DNA of 64,000 bases, taken from Bradyrhizobium jicamae (lineage in GTDB: Bacteria; Pseudomonadota; Alphaproteobacteria; Rhizobiales; Xanthobacteraceae). A model generated the notes under the pieces. That model searched no databases and was not told the origin of the DNA. It was given only the letters and a program-made list of their open reading frames with translations. The stretch spans positions 62,001-126,000 of the forward strand of contig NZ_JAFCJX010000013.1 of the NCBI RefSeq assembly GCF_018130695.1, read 5' to 3'. Of the stretch, positions 42,905 through 51,177 are shown piece by piece; positions within the stretch are counted from its first letter, which is position 1; each line of letters begins with the position of its first letter. Made by a program: the position numbers and the translations under genes.

Positions 42905-44104
42905 ATGCAGTCCGAATCACAAATCCCCATCGCAGCGGCGGTTGCAGCGCGGCGATTCGCGCGGGCGCTGGCGGCCTTCTATGCCACCCTGTTCGGCATG
43001 ACCGGCGTGCACCTGCCGTTTTTCACGGTGTGGCTGAAGGCGGTCGGGATCGACGCGACCTGGATCGGGATCATTTCCGCGGTGCCGCCGGTGTCGCGAT
43101 TCACCGTGCTACCCTTCGTCACGGCGGCCGCGGAACGGCGCCAGATGCTGCGCGGCGCGATCGTGATCACCGGCTTTGGCACCGCGCTCGGGTTCCTCGT
43201 GATCGGCACGCAATACCCGCCGCTTGCGGTGCTCGTGACCTACGCCGTGACCTGCTGCGTCTGGACGCCGATGGTGCCGTTGACGGACGCCTATGCGCTG
43301 CGTGGCGTGCGGCGCTACGGGCTCAACTACGGCCCGCTGCGGCTGTGGGGCTCGGCGGCCTTCGTGGTCGGCTCGCTCGGCTGCGGCTTGCTGCTCGATG
43401 TGATCGCACCCAAGCATCTGATCTGGATCATCGCGGGTGCGGCGATGCTCGGCGCCTTCGTCGGTCTCGCGCTCAGGCCGTTGGATCAGCCGGCAAGCGC
43501 GACGACGCAGGCGCATGGCGCGGGCAAGCTGCTGCGCGATCCCGGCTTCATCGCCATCGTCGTGGCGTCCGCGCTGATCCAGAGCAGCCACTCCGCCTAT
43601 TACATCTTCGCCTCGATCGCCTGGCAGCAGGCCGGTTATAGCGGACTGACGATCGCCGGCCTGTGGGCGATCGGTGTGATCGCCGAGATCGTGCTGTTTG
43701 CGGTCTCGCCGCGCTTCACGCTGCCATCGGCCGTCCTGGTGGTGATCGCGGCGGCAAGCGCGGTGGCGCGCTGGACGATCACGGCGCAGGATCCGCCGAT
43801 CGCAATCCTCGCCTTCGTCCAGCTCGCGCATGCGCTGTCGTTCGGACTGACGCAGGTCGGCATCATGGGGCTGATGGTGCATCACGTGCCGGGCCACGTC
43901 ATGGCGCGCGGGCAAGGCTATATGACGGCCTGCGGCGGCGTCGTCGCGAGCGCGACGTCGATCCTGTGCGGCATGGTCTATGCGCGCTACGGGCAGGGCG
44001 TCTACTACCTGATGGCCGCAATGGCCGGCTCAGGCGGGCTCGTGATGTGGTTCTCGCGAAAGCTCTACCTTCATCACCCCCAGAGAGCGGCATCCGGCGG
44101 ATAG
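42905..44104 (+). CDS. MFS transporter, HcaT/LacY-like
   Basis: 399 residues, 12 TM helices expected. Characteristic of the MFS_1-like (3-phenylpropionate/nucleoside proton symporter) group: an N-terminal YATLFGMTGVHLPFFTVWLKAVG, then RRYGLNYGPLRLWGSAAFVVGS (the family RLWGS motif) and a C-terminal ARGQGYMTACGGVVAS. The substrate is unknown. Its last 31 bases overlap the end of the convergent dipeptide epimerase gene. The start ATG 42905 has a weak ribosome site. Confidence 0.88.
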   Translation: MQSESQIPIAAAVAARRFARALAAFYATLFGMTGVHLPFFTVWLKAVGIDATWIGIISAVPPVSRFTVLPFVTAAAERRQMLRGAIVITGFGTALGFLVIGTQYPPLAVLVTYAVTCCVWTPMVPLTDAYALRGVRRYGLNYGPLRLWGSAAFVVGSLGCGLLLDVIAPKHLIWIIAGAAMLGAFVGLALRPLDQPASATTQAHGAGKLLRDPGFIAIVVASALIQSSHSAYYIFASIAWQQAGYSGLTIAGLWAIGVIAEIVLFAVSPRFTLPSAVLVVIAAASAVARWTITAQDPPIAILAFVQLAHALSFGLTQVGIMGLMVHHVPGHVMARGQGYMTACGGVVASATSILCGMVYARYGQGVYYLMAAMAGSGGLVMWFSRKLYLHHPQRAASGG

Positions 44105-45069
44105 ACCAGGCTGCCGTCGTAACGCAGCCCATGGTCGCGGTCGCGCGCCAGCAGCAGCGGCCCGTCGAGATCGACAAAGCGCGCGGCCTGCGCGATCAGC
44201 ATCGCCGGTGCCATCGACAGCGAGGTCGCGACCATGCAGCCGATCATGATCTCGAAGCCGAGCGCGCGTGCGGCGTCGGCCATCGCGAGCGCTTCGGTCA
44301 GTCCGCCGGTCTTGTCGAGCTTGATGTTGACGGCGTCGTAGCGGCCGCGCAGGCCATCGAGCGAGGCGCGATCATGCACGCTCTCGTCGGCGCAAACCGC
44401 GACCGGTCGCTTGTTGCGCGACAGCGCCTCGTCCTTGCCCGCTGGCAGCGGCTGCTCGATCAGCGTGACGCCGGCATCGGCGCAGGCCGCGAGGTTTTGC
44501 GCGAGATTGTCCTCGGTCCAGGCCTCGTTGGCGTCGACGATCAGCTCGGAGTTGGGCGCGGCCTTGCGGACGGCCTTGATGCGCGCGGCATCGCCGTCGC
44601 CGCCGAGCTTGATCTTGAGCAGCGCGCGCTGCGCGGCCCTGGCGGTGGCCTCGGCCATCGCCTCAGGCGTGCCGAGCGAGATCGTGTAGGCGGTAGTGCG
44701 AGCCACGGGAGCAGGACGGCCGAGCAGGTCCCAGATCCGCTGGCCGGCGGCCTTGGCCTCCAGGTCCAGCAGCGCGCAATCCAGAGCGTTGCGGGCGGCG
44801 CCGGCGGGCATCGCGGCCTGCAGGGCGACGCGGCCCAGGCCCTGCGCCAGCGGCGCCTGCATCGCCTCCAGCGCTTGCAGGGTGGCTTCCGGTGTCTCGC
44901 CATAGCGCGGGTAGGGCACGCATTCGCCGCGGCCTGTGAGCCCGCTTTGGCTGACCTCGGCGACGACGGTCACGGCTTCGGTCTTGGCACCGCGGCTGAT
45001 CGTGAAGGAACCCGCGATCGGCCAGCGCTCGATCCGGACAATGAGGGTTCGGGAGGGGGTGGAAGTCAT
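44074..45069 (-). CDS. L-Ala-D/L-Glu (dipeptide) epimerase
   Basis: 331 residues, enolase superfamily, muconate-lactonizing subgroup. The active-site residues are all present: K152-x-K154, metal ligands D179, E205 and D228, and K250 in NIKLDKTGGL. The enzyme epimerises dipeptides from murein breakdown, in peptidoglycan recycling. The N-terminal cap domain has GRGECVPYPRYGET. ATG at 45069; no close neighbour on its strand. The exact dipeptide specificity cannot be read from the sequence. Confidence 0.92.
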   Translation of the reverse strand: MTSTPSRTLIVRIERWPIAGSFTISRGAKTEAVTVVAEVSQSGLTGRGECVPYPRYGETPEATLQALEAMQAPLAQGLGRVALQAAMPAGAARNALDCALLDLEAKAAGQRIWDLLGRPAPVARTTAYTISLGTPEAMAEATARAAQRALLKIKLGGDGDAARIKAVRKAAPNSELIVDANEAWTEDNLAQNLAACADAGVTLIEQPLPAGKDEALSRNKRPVAVCADESVHDRASLDGLRGRYDAVNIKLDKTGGLTEALAMADAARALGFEIMIGCMVATSLSMAPAMLIAQAARFVDLDGPLLLARDRDHGLRYDGSLVYPPDAALWG

Positions 45070-45201
45070 TTGAAACTCTACTATTTTCTGTGAACCCCGT
45101 GCTTGCGGGCTGCGACCAACTATGGCTGTTTAGTGACAGATTCGACAAGGCGATCCGGAACGGTGGCGGATCAACGGCCAACCGGCCGAGGGGTGGGCAT
45201 T

Positions 45202-46338
45202 GTGAGCGGTGGCGACCCGACACTGGAGCGGATAGCCCAAGGCAACGGACTGGCGTTGTGCGCGGCGGGTGCCTGGACGGCGCGCTTTGCGCCCGTGCTG
45301 GAACGGATTGTTGCCGACGCCGAGAAGCTGCGCGGCAGCCGGCCCAACATCTTCATCGACGTCTCGCAGATCTCCAAGCTCGACACGTTCGGTGCCTGGC
45401 TGATCGAGCGGCTGCGCCGCAGCCTGAGCCAGGCCGATGCGGAGGCCAAGATCTCCGGCCTGTCGGCGAACTACTCCACGCTGGTCGACGAGGTCCGCCG
45501 CGTCAAGGCCGCGCCCGTGGTCGAGAGCAATCCGGTGTCGTTGACCGGCATGCTCGAGCAGATCGGCCGCGCCGTGGCCGGAACCGGCACCACGGTGATC
45601 TCGCTGATCGATATGCTCGGCGCCGTGCTCGCCGCCGCCGGCCACGTGCTGATCAGCCCGCGCAGTTTTCGCCTCACCTCGACCATCCATCATCTCGAGC
45701 AGGTGTGCTGGCGCGCGGTGCCGATCGTGGTGCTGATCACCTTCCTGATCGGCTGCATCATCTCGCAGCAGGGCATCTTCCATTTCCGCAAATTCGGCGC
45801 CGATATCTTCGTGGTCGACATGCTCGGCGTGCTGGTGCTGCGCGAGATCGGCGTGCTGCTGGTCGCGATCATGGTCGCCGGCCGCTCCGGTTCGGCCTAC
45901 ACCGCCGAGCTCGGTTCGATGAAGATGCGCGAGGAGATCGACGCGCTGCGCACCATGGGTTTCGATCCGATCGAGGTCCTGATCCTGCCGCGCATGCTGG
46001 CGCTGGTGCTGGCGCTGCCGATCCTCGCCTTCCTCGGCGCGATGGCTTCGCTCTATGGCGGCGGCCTCGTCGCATGGCTCTATGGCGGCGTCGACCCCGA
46101 AGCCTTCCTGCTGCGGCTGCGCGATGCGATCTCGATCGATCACTTCATCGTCGGCATCGTCAAGGCGCCGGTGATGGCGGCCGTGATCGGCATCGTCGCC
46201 TGCGTCGAGGGACTGGCGGTGCAGGGCTCGGCCGAGTCGCTCGGCCAGCACACGACGGCGTCGGTGGTGAAGGGCATCTTCTTCGTCATCGTGATGGACG
46301 GCGTGTTCGCGATCTTCTTCGCCTCGATCGGGATGTGA
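45202..46338 (+). CDS. mlaE: MlaE-type lipid ABC transporter permease with N-terminal STAS domain
   Basis: About 378 residues. Residues 1-95 are a STAS (MlaB-like) domain with ANIFIDVSQISKLDTFGAWL-type features. The rest is the MlaE permease with FLIGCIISQQGIFHFRKFGA, then GVLLVAIMVAGRSGSAYTAELGSMKMREEIDALRTMG in two parts, and an C-terminal EGLAVQGSAESLGQHTTASVV. It moves phospholipid between membranes. Start: GTG at 45202 has GAGGGG eight bases upstream; GTG at 45163 would add 13 residues. Fusion of MlaB to MlaE is common outside the gammaproteobacteria. First gene of mlaE-mlaF-mlaD. Confidence 0.9.
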   Translation: MSGGDPTLERIAQGNGLALCAAGAWTARFAPVLERIVADAEKLRGSRPNIFIDVSQISKLDTFGAWLIERLRRSLSQADAEAKISGLSANYSTLVDEVRRVKAAPVVESNPVSLTGMLEQIGRAVAGTGTTVISLIDMLGAVLAAAGHVLISPRSFRLTSTIHHLEQVCWRAVPIVVLITFLIGCIISQQGIFHFRKFGADIFVVDMLGVLVLREIGVLLVAIMVAGRSGSAYTAELGSMKMREEIDALRTMGFDPIEVLILPRMLALVLALPILAFLGAMASLYGGGLVAWLYGGVDPEAFLLRLRDAISIDHFIVGIVKAPVMAAVIGIVACVEGLAVQGSAESLGQHTTASVVKGIFFVIVMDGVFAIFFASIGM

Positions 46339-46340
46339 CG

Positions 46341-47120
46341 ATGGCGATCCAGGCGCAACCGACATCCGATGCCATCATCCGCGTGCGCGACATCACCGTG
46401 CAATTCGGCAAGACGCGCGTGCTCGACGGCCTCAACCTCGATGTGAAGCGCGGCGAGATCCTCGGCTTCGTCGGCCCCTCCGGCGCCGGCAAGTCGGTGC
46501 TGACACGCACCATCATCGGTCTCGTGCCGAAGATCGCCGGCCGCATCGAGGTGTTCGGCGTCGATCTCGATGCGGCAAGCGCCAGCGAGCGGCGCGGCGT
46601 CGAGCGGCGCTGGGGGATCCTGTTCCAGCAGGGCGCGCTGTTCTCCTCGCTGACCGTGCGGCAGAACATCCAGTTCCCGGTGCGCGAATATCTCAAGGTC
46701 TCGCAGCGGCTGCTCGACGAGATCATGGTGGCCAAGCTCGTGATGGTGGGCCTCAAGCCCGAGGTCGCCGATCGCTATCCATCGGAACTGTCGGGCGGCA
46801 TGATCAAGCGTGTGGCGCTGGCGCGTGCGCTTGCGCTCGATCCGGAACTCGTCTTCCTCGACGAGCCGACCTCGGGCCTCGATCCGATCGGCGCGGGGGA
46901 TTTCGACGAGCTGGTGCGCACCCTGCAGCGCACTTTGGGGCTGACCGTTTTCATGGTAACCCACGATCTCGACAGTCTTTATACCGCGTGCGACCGCATT
47001 GCCGTGTTGGGGAACGGCAAGATCATTGCCGCAGGATCGATCGCCGACATGAAGGCATCGCAGCATCCCTGGCTGCAGGAATATTTCAACGGCAAGCGCG
47101 CCCGCGCCGTTGTGGTTTGA
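46341..47120 (+). CDS. mlaF: MlaF-type ABC ATPase
   Basis: 259 residues. Walker A GPSGAGKS at 45-52, signature LSGGM, Walker B LVFLDEPTSGLDP, and the H-loop VTHDLDSLY, with a C-terminal PWLQEYFNGKRAR as in MlaF. It powers the MlaE permease. Two bases separate it from mlaE, so it is coupled. Confidence 0.95.
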   Translation: MAIQAQPTSDAIIRVRDITVQFGKTRVLDGLNLDVKRGEILGFVGPSGAGKSVLTRTIIGLVPKIAGRIEVFGVDLDAASASERRGVERRWGILFQQGALFSSLTVRQNIQFPVREYLKVSQRLLDEIMVAKLVMVGLKPEVADRYPSELSGGMIKRVALARALALDPELVFLDEPTSGLDPIGAGDFDELVRTLQRTLGLTVFMVTHDLDSLYTACDRIAVLGNGKIIAAGSIADMKASQHPWLQEYFNGKRARAVVV

Positions 47121-47207
47121 CAGGCGCTCTCGCGTGACGAAAGCGCCGCAGGAAATTGAGTTCAGAGGCACGGTTCGAAACCGTTCCTCGCGTGACCGGA
47201 GCAGTTG

Positions 47208-48092
47208 ATGGAGACGCGGGCGAATTACGTCCTGATTGGTGCGTTCACGCTGGCCGTGATCGCCGCCGCCTTCGGATTCGTGCTCTGGTTCCAGAGCCTG
47301 CACACCACCAAGCAGCGGAGCCCGCTGCGGGTCATCTTCGAGGGCCCGGCCTCGGGCCTGCGCAATGGCGGCAACGTCAATTTTAACGGTATCCGGATAG
47401 GGGAGGTCGTCTCGGTCAAGCTCGACAATCCGCGCCGCGTGATCGCACTGGCGATGATCGAGAACAACGCCCCGATCCGCAAGGACACTCTGGTCGGCCT
47501 CGAATTCCAGGGCCTGACCGGCGTCGCCGCGATCTCGCTGAAGGGCGGCGAGGAGGCCGCACCTCCGGTGCCGCTCGATCAGGACGGCATCCCGGTGCTG
47601 ACCGCCGATCCGAACGCGCTGCAGGACGTCACCGAGGCGATCCGCGCCACCTTGCAGAACGTCAACCGGATCGTCGCCGACAACCAGGAGTCGGTGAAGA
47701 ACTCGCTGCGGAATCTGGAGACCTTCACCTCGGCCCTGGCGCGCAATGGCGACAAGATCGACAGCGTGATGGTCAAGGTCGACGGCGTGATGGGCAAGGC
47801 CGACAGCCTGATGCTCGGCCTCAACGCGGTCGGCGGCGGCGCCAATGGCGGCGAGCTCAACCAGATGGTCAAGGCGATCCGCGAGCTTGCCGACGACCTC
47901 GACAAGCGCTCCGGCGCGCTGATCGCCGATGGCCGCAAGACGCTGGCCGACATCAGCCGTGCCGTGAACAATTTCGACCGCAACCCGAGCCGCGTGATCT
48001 TCGGCGGCGGCAACAATGCCGCGCCGGAGCCGGCACCCGCGCCGGCGGCGGCGCCGCCACGGGCCGCGACGGGCGCGCAGGGACGCCGGTAA
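47208..48092 (+). CDS. mlaD: MlaD-type MCE-domain lipid-binding protein
   Basis: 294 residues. One TM helix (about 7-29), then an MCE domain (about 38-115) with FEGPASGLRNGGNVNFNGIRIGEV and VGLEFQGLTGVAAISLKGG. A long helical region follows and a Pro/Ala-rich tail. It forms the periplasmic hexameric ring of the Mla transporter. ATG at 47208 with GGAG seven bases upstream. The 87-base gap from mlaF has a small acggtt-cga-aaccgt dyad at 47170-47184. No mlaC or mlaA is in the window. Confidence 0.93.
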   Translation: METRANYVLIGAFTLAVIAAAFGFVLWFQSLHTTKQRSPLRVIFEGPASGLRNGGNVNFNGIRIGEVVSVKLDNPRRVIALAMIENNAPIRKDTLVGLEFQGLTGVAAISLKGGEEAAPPVPLDQDGIPVLTADPNALQDVTEAIRATLQNVNRIVADNQESVKNSLRNLETFTSALARNGDKIDSVMVKVDGVMGKADSLMLGLNAVGGGANGGELNQMVKAIRELADDLDKRSGALIADGRKTLADISRAVNNFDRNPSRVIFGGGNNAAPEPAPAPAAAPPRAATGAQGRR

Positions 48093-48099
48093 GGTTTCG

Positions 48100-50472
48100 T
48101 CAGCTTGCCGCGATCAGCCGTGCGCCGCCCTCGGCCCGCATCTGCTCGCAATATTGCTCGGCGCTGCGCGGGCGGCCGATCAGATAGCCCTGCACGTCGT
48201 CGCAGCGCTCCCGGATCAGGATGGCAAGCTGTTCGCTGGTCTCGACGCCCTCGGCGAGAACAGGCACGTTGAAGCCGTGCGCCAGTCCGATCACGGCGCG
48301 CACGATCGCAAGCGAGCGCGGGCTGACGCCGAGATTGGACACGAAGGAGCGATCGATCTTGATGCGATCGAGCGGAAACGCCTCGAGATAGGACAGCGAG
48401 GAGTAGCCGGTGCCGAAATCGTCGAGCGCGATCATCACGCCGAGCGACTTCAGCGACGCCAGCGTCTGGCCGGCCCGCGCGATGTCCTCGATCAACACGC
48501 CTTCGGTGATCTCCAGCTCGAGCCGGGATGGCGCTAGGCCGCTCTCACGCAGTGCGTTGCGCACCTGCTGCTCGATGTTCTCCCGGCGGAACTGGGTCGC
48601 GGAGACGTTGACGGCAATCCGCACCTTCTCGTTCCATGTCGCGGCCTGCCGGCAGGCTTCCCGCAGCACCCATTCGTCGATCTTGGTGATGACGCCGCTC
48701 TTCTCGGCTACCGGAATGAACTCGCCGGGCGGCACGATGCCGCGCACCGGATGCTGCCAGCGCACCAGCGCCTCGAAGCCGGTGATCTCGCCGCTGCGGT
48801 GCTGCTGCGGCTGATATTCGAGATAGAGCTCGCCGTTCTCGACGGCCGAGCGCAGATCGTGCTCCATGGCCCGGCGGTCGCGGAGTTGCTGGTCCATCGC
48901 GCTGGTGAACAGGCGGACGGTGCCGCGGCCGTCATGCTTGGCGCGATAGAGCGCTGCGTCGGCGTTGGCCAGCAGCGCGGTCGGCGTCTCGCCGTCGCGC
49001 GGATGGAGCGCGATGCCGATGCTGAGATCGAGCTTGAGCGCCTGCCCTTCGATCTCGAGGGGCGCCGCGAAGGCCTCGCGCATCCGTCGCGCCAGCAGCT
49101 CGGCGCCCGCCGCCAGCGGCAGCTGGTCGGTCGTCGCGATGAACTCGTCGCCACCGACGCGCGCGAGGAAGGCGCCCTGTGCCGCTGCGCTGAGGCGGCG
49201 CGAGGTCTCGCGCAGCACGGCGTCGCCGACCGAATGGCCGAACAGATCGTTGATCTCCTTGAAATGATCGAGGTCGATGCAGAGCACGGCAAAGCCGTCG
49301 GCGCCGTCCGGGCGCTGCATCATCAGCGACAGCTGCTGGTCGAGCGCGGCGCGGTTCGGCAGATCCGTGAGCAGGTCGTGCGACGCCAGATGCCGCACCT
49401 CCCGCTCGGCGCGGTCTCGTTCGGTGATGTCCTCGTGGGTGGCGACCCAGCCGCCGTCGCGCATCGGCCGATGGCAAATCCGGACCACGCGGCCGCCGGT
49501 GAGCTCGACGATCGAATCCGATTCCCTGTTGATGATCTGTTCGCTGTTGCGCCACGTCAGGTAGTCGGCCTTCTTCATCAACGGCGCGGTGCCCGCCGCA
49601 TAGCGCAGGTCGACGATCGCGTTGAGCTGCATGCCGGGATAGATGTGTTCGGGCGACAGGCCATAGATCTCGAGATAGCGGCGGTTGCAGACGATCAGGC
49701 GCTGCTCGCCGTCGAAGAAGCAGAGTCCTTGCGACATGTTGTTCAGCGCGAGATCGAAGCGGCCGGCGATCTCACGCGCCTTGGCCTGCTCGATGATCGC
49801 GCTGGTTTCGGCGGCGCGGGCACGCTCGCCTTCATCGGCGAGGCGAGCCTGGGTCTGGATCAGACCGACGAGCGTTCCGAAATTCGTGCTCATCATCCGC
49901 ACCAGCAGCAGGAGCAACAGGCCGAGATTGACGCCGATGCAGACCAGCAGCGCGTCGCCGGTCGCCACCAGACGCAGCACCAGCGGCACGCCCGCAATCG
50001 TCACACACAGGCGCGAGGCGCTTGGGAAGCTTGCCAGACAGTAGGCGCTGCCCACGCAGCCCATGAAGACGAGTAGCGCAATCGGCGCGCGCAGCGCCGG
50101 CTCGACCACCTCCAGCAGCGCCAGCGTCCAGATGATGAAGCCCGCCGGCAGCGCGGTGGAGAGGAGGCGCATCCGGGCCAGGTTGCGATAGGCCTGTTCA
50201 GGCGTGTAGACGGCGCCGCGCAGCCTGATCCACTGGATCATGCGGATGACGCTGACGGTGAGCAGCGCGCCTGGCAGGCCGAATCTGAGCCAGGGGTTTA
50301 CGGTCGGTGGCAGGACGATGCAGACGCTGATGCTGTCGAGCAGCAGCACGGCATAGAGCACCGGAACCTGGTTGGTGAGGATGCGGAACTGCTCGACGAC
50401 CAAGGCGCGGCCGAGCGGCGTGTGGCATTCGCCGACACCGAACAGGTTGCGTAGCTTGGTCGCGATGGTCAT
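48100..50472 (-). CDS. Membrane GGDEF/EAL cyclic-di-GMP protein
   Basis: 790 residues: about five or six TM helices (35-195), a PAS domain (about 238-350), GGDEF (about 365-525) and EAL (about 535-785). The GGDEF motif is intact (440-444), EAL is intact (567-569), and DDFGTGYSS and EGVET are present, so both cyclase and phosphodiesterase activity are possible. No RxxD inhibitory site precedes GGDEF (residues there are AQGA), so product inhibition is not expected. It lies convergent to mlaD, ending 8 bases from it. ATG at 50472. Confidence 0.95.
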   Translation of the reverse strand: MTIATKLRNLFGVGECHTPLGRALVVEQFRILTNQVPVLYAVLLLDSISVCIVLPPTVNPWLRFGLPGALLTVSVIRMIQWIRLRGAVYTPEQAYRNLARMRLLSTALPAGFIIWTLALLEVVEPALRAPIALLVFMGCVGSAYCLASFPSASRLCVTIAGVPLVLRLVATGDALLVCIGVNLGLLLLLLVRMMSTNFGTLVGLIQTQARLADEGERARAAETSAIIEQAKAREIAGRFDLALNNMSQGLCFFDGEQRLIVCNRRYLEIYGLSPEHIYPGMQLNAIVDLRYAAGTAPLMKKADYLTWRNSEQIINRESDSIVELTGGRVVRICHRPMRDGGWVATHEDITERDRAEREVRHLASHDLLTDLPNRAALDQQLSLMMQRPDGADGFAVLCIDLDHFKEINDLFGHSVGDAVLRETSRRLSAAAQGAFLARVGGDEFIATTDQLPLAAGAELLARRMREAFAAPLEIEGQALKLDLSIGIALHPRDGETPTALLANADAALYRAKHDGRGTVRLFTSAMDQQLRDRRAMEHDLRSAVENGELYLEYQPQQHRSGEITGFEALVRWQHPVRGIVPPGEFIPVAEKSGVITKIDEWVLREACRQAATWNEKVRIAVNVSATQFRRENIEQQVRNALRESGLAPSRLELEITEGVLIEDIARAGQTLASLKSLGVMIALDDFGTGYSSLSYLEAFPLDRIKIDRSFVSNLGVSPRSLAIVRAVIGLAHGFNVPVLAEGVETSEQLAILIRERCDDVQGYLIGRPRSAEQYCEQMRAEGGARLIAAS

Positions 50473-50599
50473 CCGGTCCCCTGGGAACAGGGTCCAAGCT
50501 AGGCCGGAAACGCCAATGTCCCGTAAAGGGACTTGGTAGGAATGAACTTAACCGGACGACGTTCGGGGGGTGAAACCACCGTGCTTTTACGGAGACTGG

Positions 50600-50992
50600 C
50601 TATCGATCGGCAGACGGAGGCGAGGATGCCGTGCCGGGAACGAAGCGGTTATAGGAGGTGCCGGTCTCCGCGCCGTCGGACCGGATCGACTGGGTGCGAA
50701 TGCGATGCGAATCCGACGCGCGATCGACGGTGCCCGGCGTTCCCGACCATTCGCGATCCGCAACATTGCGCTTCTCAGCGGCCGCTGGCTTGACCGGGAT
50801 CGTCCGGACGAAGCGAGGCTCGTTCAGCGAGCGTGCAGATCCCGGCTGATCGTCCGCTGCCTGTGGCCCGATCCTGATGGTTCGGACCTTTGATGGCTCC
50901 AGTTGATCGGCCGGGACGGCTGCCGCAAATCCGACTGCGCCCAGCACGATCAGCGCGGCGCAGAAGCTCCCGTTTGCACGACGTTGCCGCAT
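50600..50992 (-). CDS. Small secreted protein, unrecognised
   Basis: 130 residues with a clear signal peptide (MRQRRANGSFCAALIVLGAVGFAAA, cleavage near 26) and a polar, Arg/Ser/Pro-rich mature part without a known domain. ATG at 50992 has GAGGG six bases upstream, and the same region has no competing plus-strand gene with a start signal. It contains the repeated phrase RTIRIGP / RTIPVKP. Likely periplasmic. Confidence 0.65.
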   Translation of the reverse strand: MRQRRANGSFCAALIVLGAVGFAAAVPADQLEPSKVRTIRIGPQAADDQPGSARSLNEPRFVRTIPVKPAAAEKRNVADREWSGTPGTVDRASDSHRIRTQSIRSDGAETGTSYNRFVPGTASSPPSADR

Positions 50993-51125
50993 CTCGAACC
51001 CTCAACCCGGTTGCCTGTGCGATCGATCGACGATTCCAACAGGGCAGGAAGATTAGGTTGAGCGCCGGCGCTCACGCAACTGCAATCGTCCGCCATGTCG
51101 GACATTGATCTCTGGCCAAAAACAA

Positions 51126-51151
51126 AAACGGAGGCCGTGAGGCCTCCGTTT
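51126..51151 (-). terminator. Intrinsic terminator of the gpr/rgsE-like gene
   Basis: On the minus strand: aaacggaggcc, loop tcac, ggcctccgttt then ttgttttt. It begins 27 bases past the stop codon at 51178. Confidence 0.85.
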
Positions 51152-51177
51152 CTCATTCGCAGTTCGTCGCCGAAAGC

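Noticed and set aside
47165..47190. A tRNA-like T-arm (ggttcgaaacc) between mlaF and mlaD
   Set aside because: Only one small dyad; no acceptor stem, D-arm or anticodon stem surrounds it.
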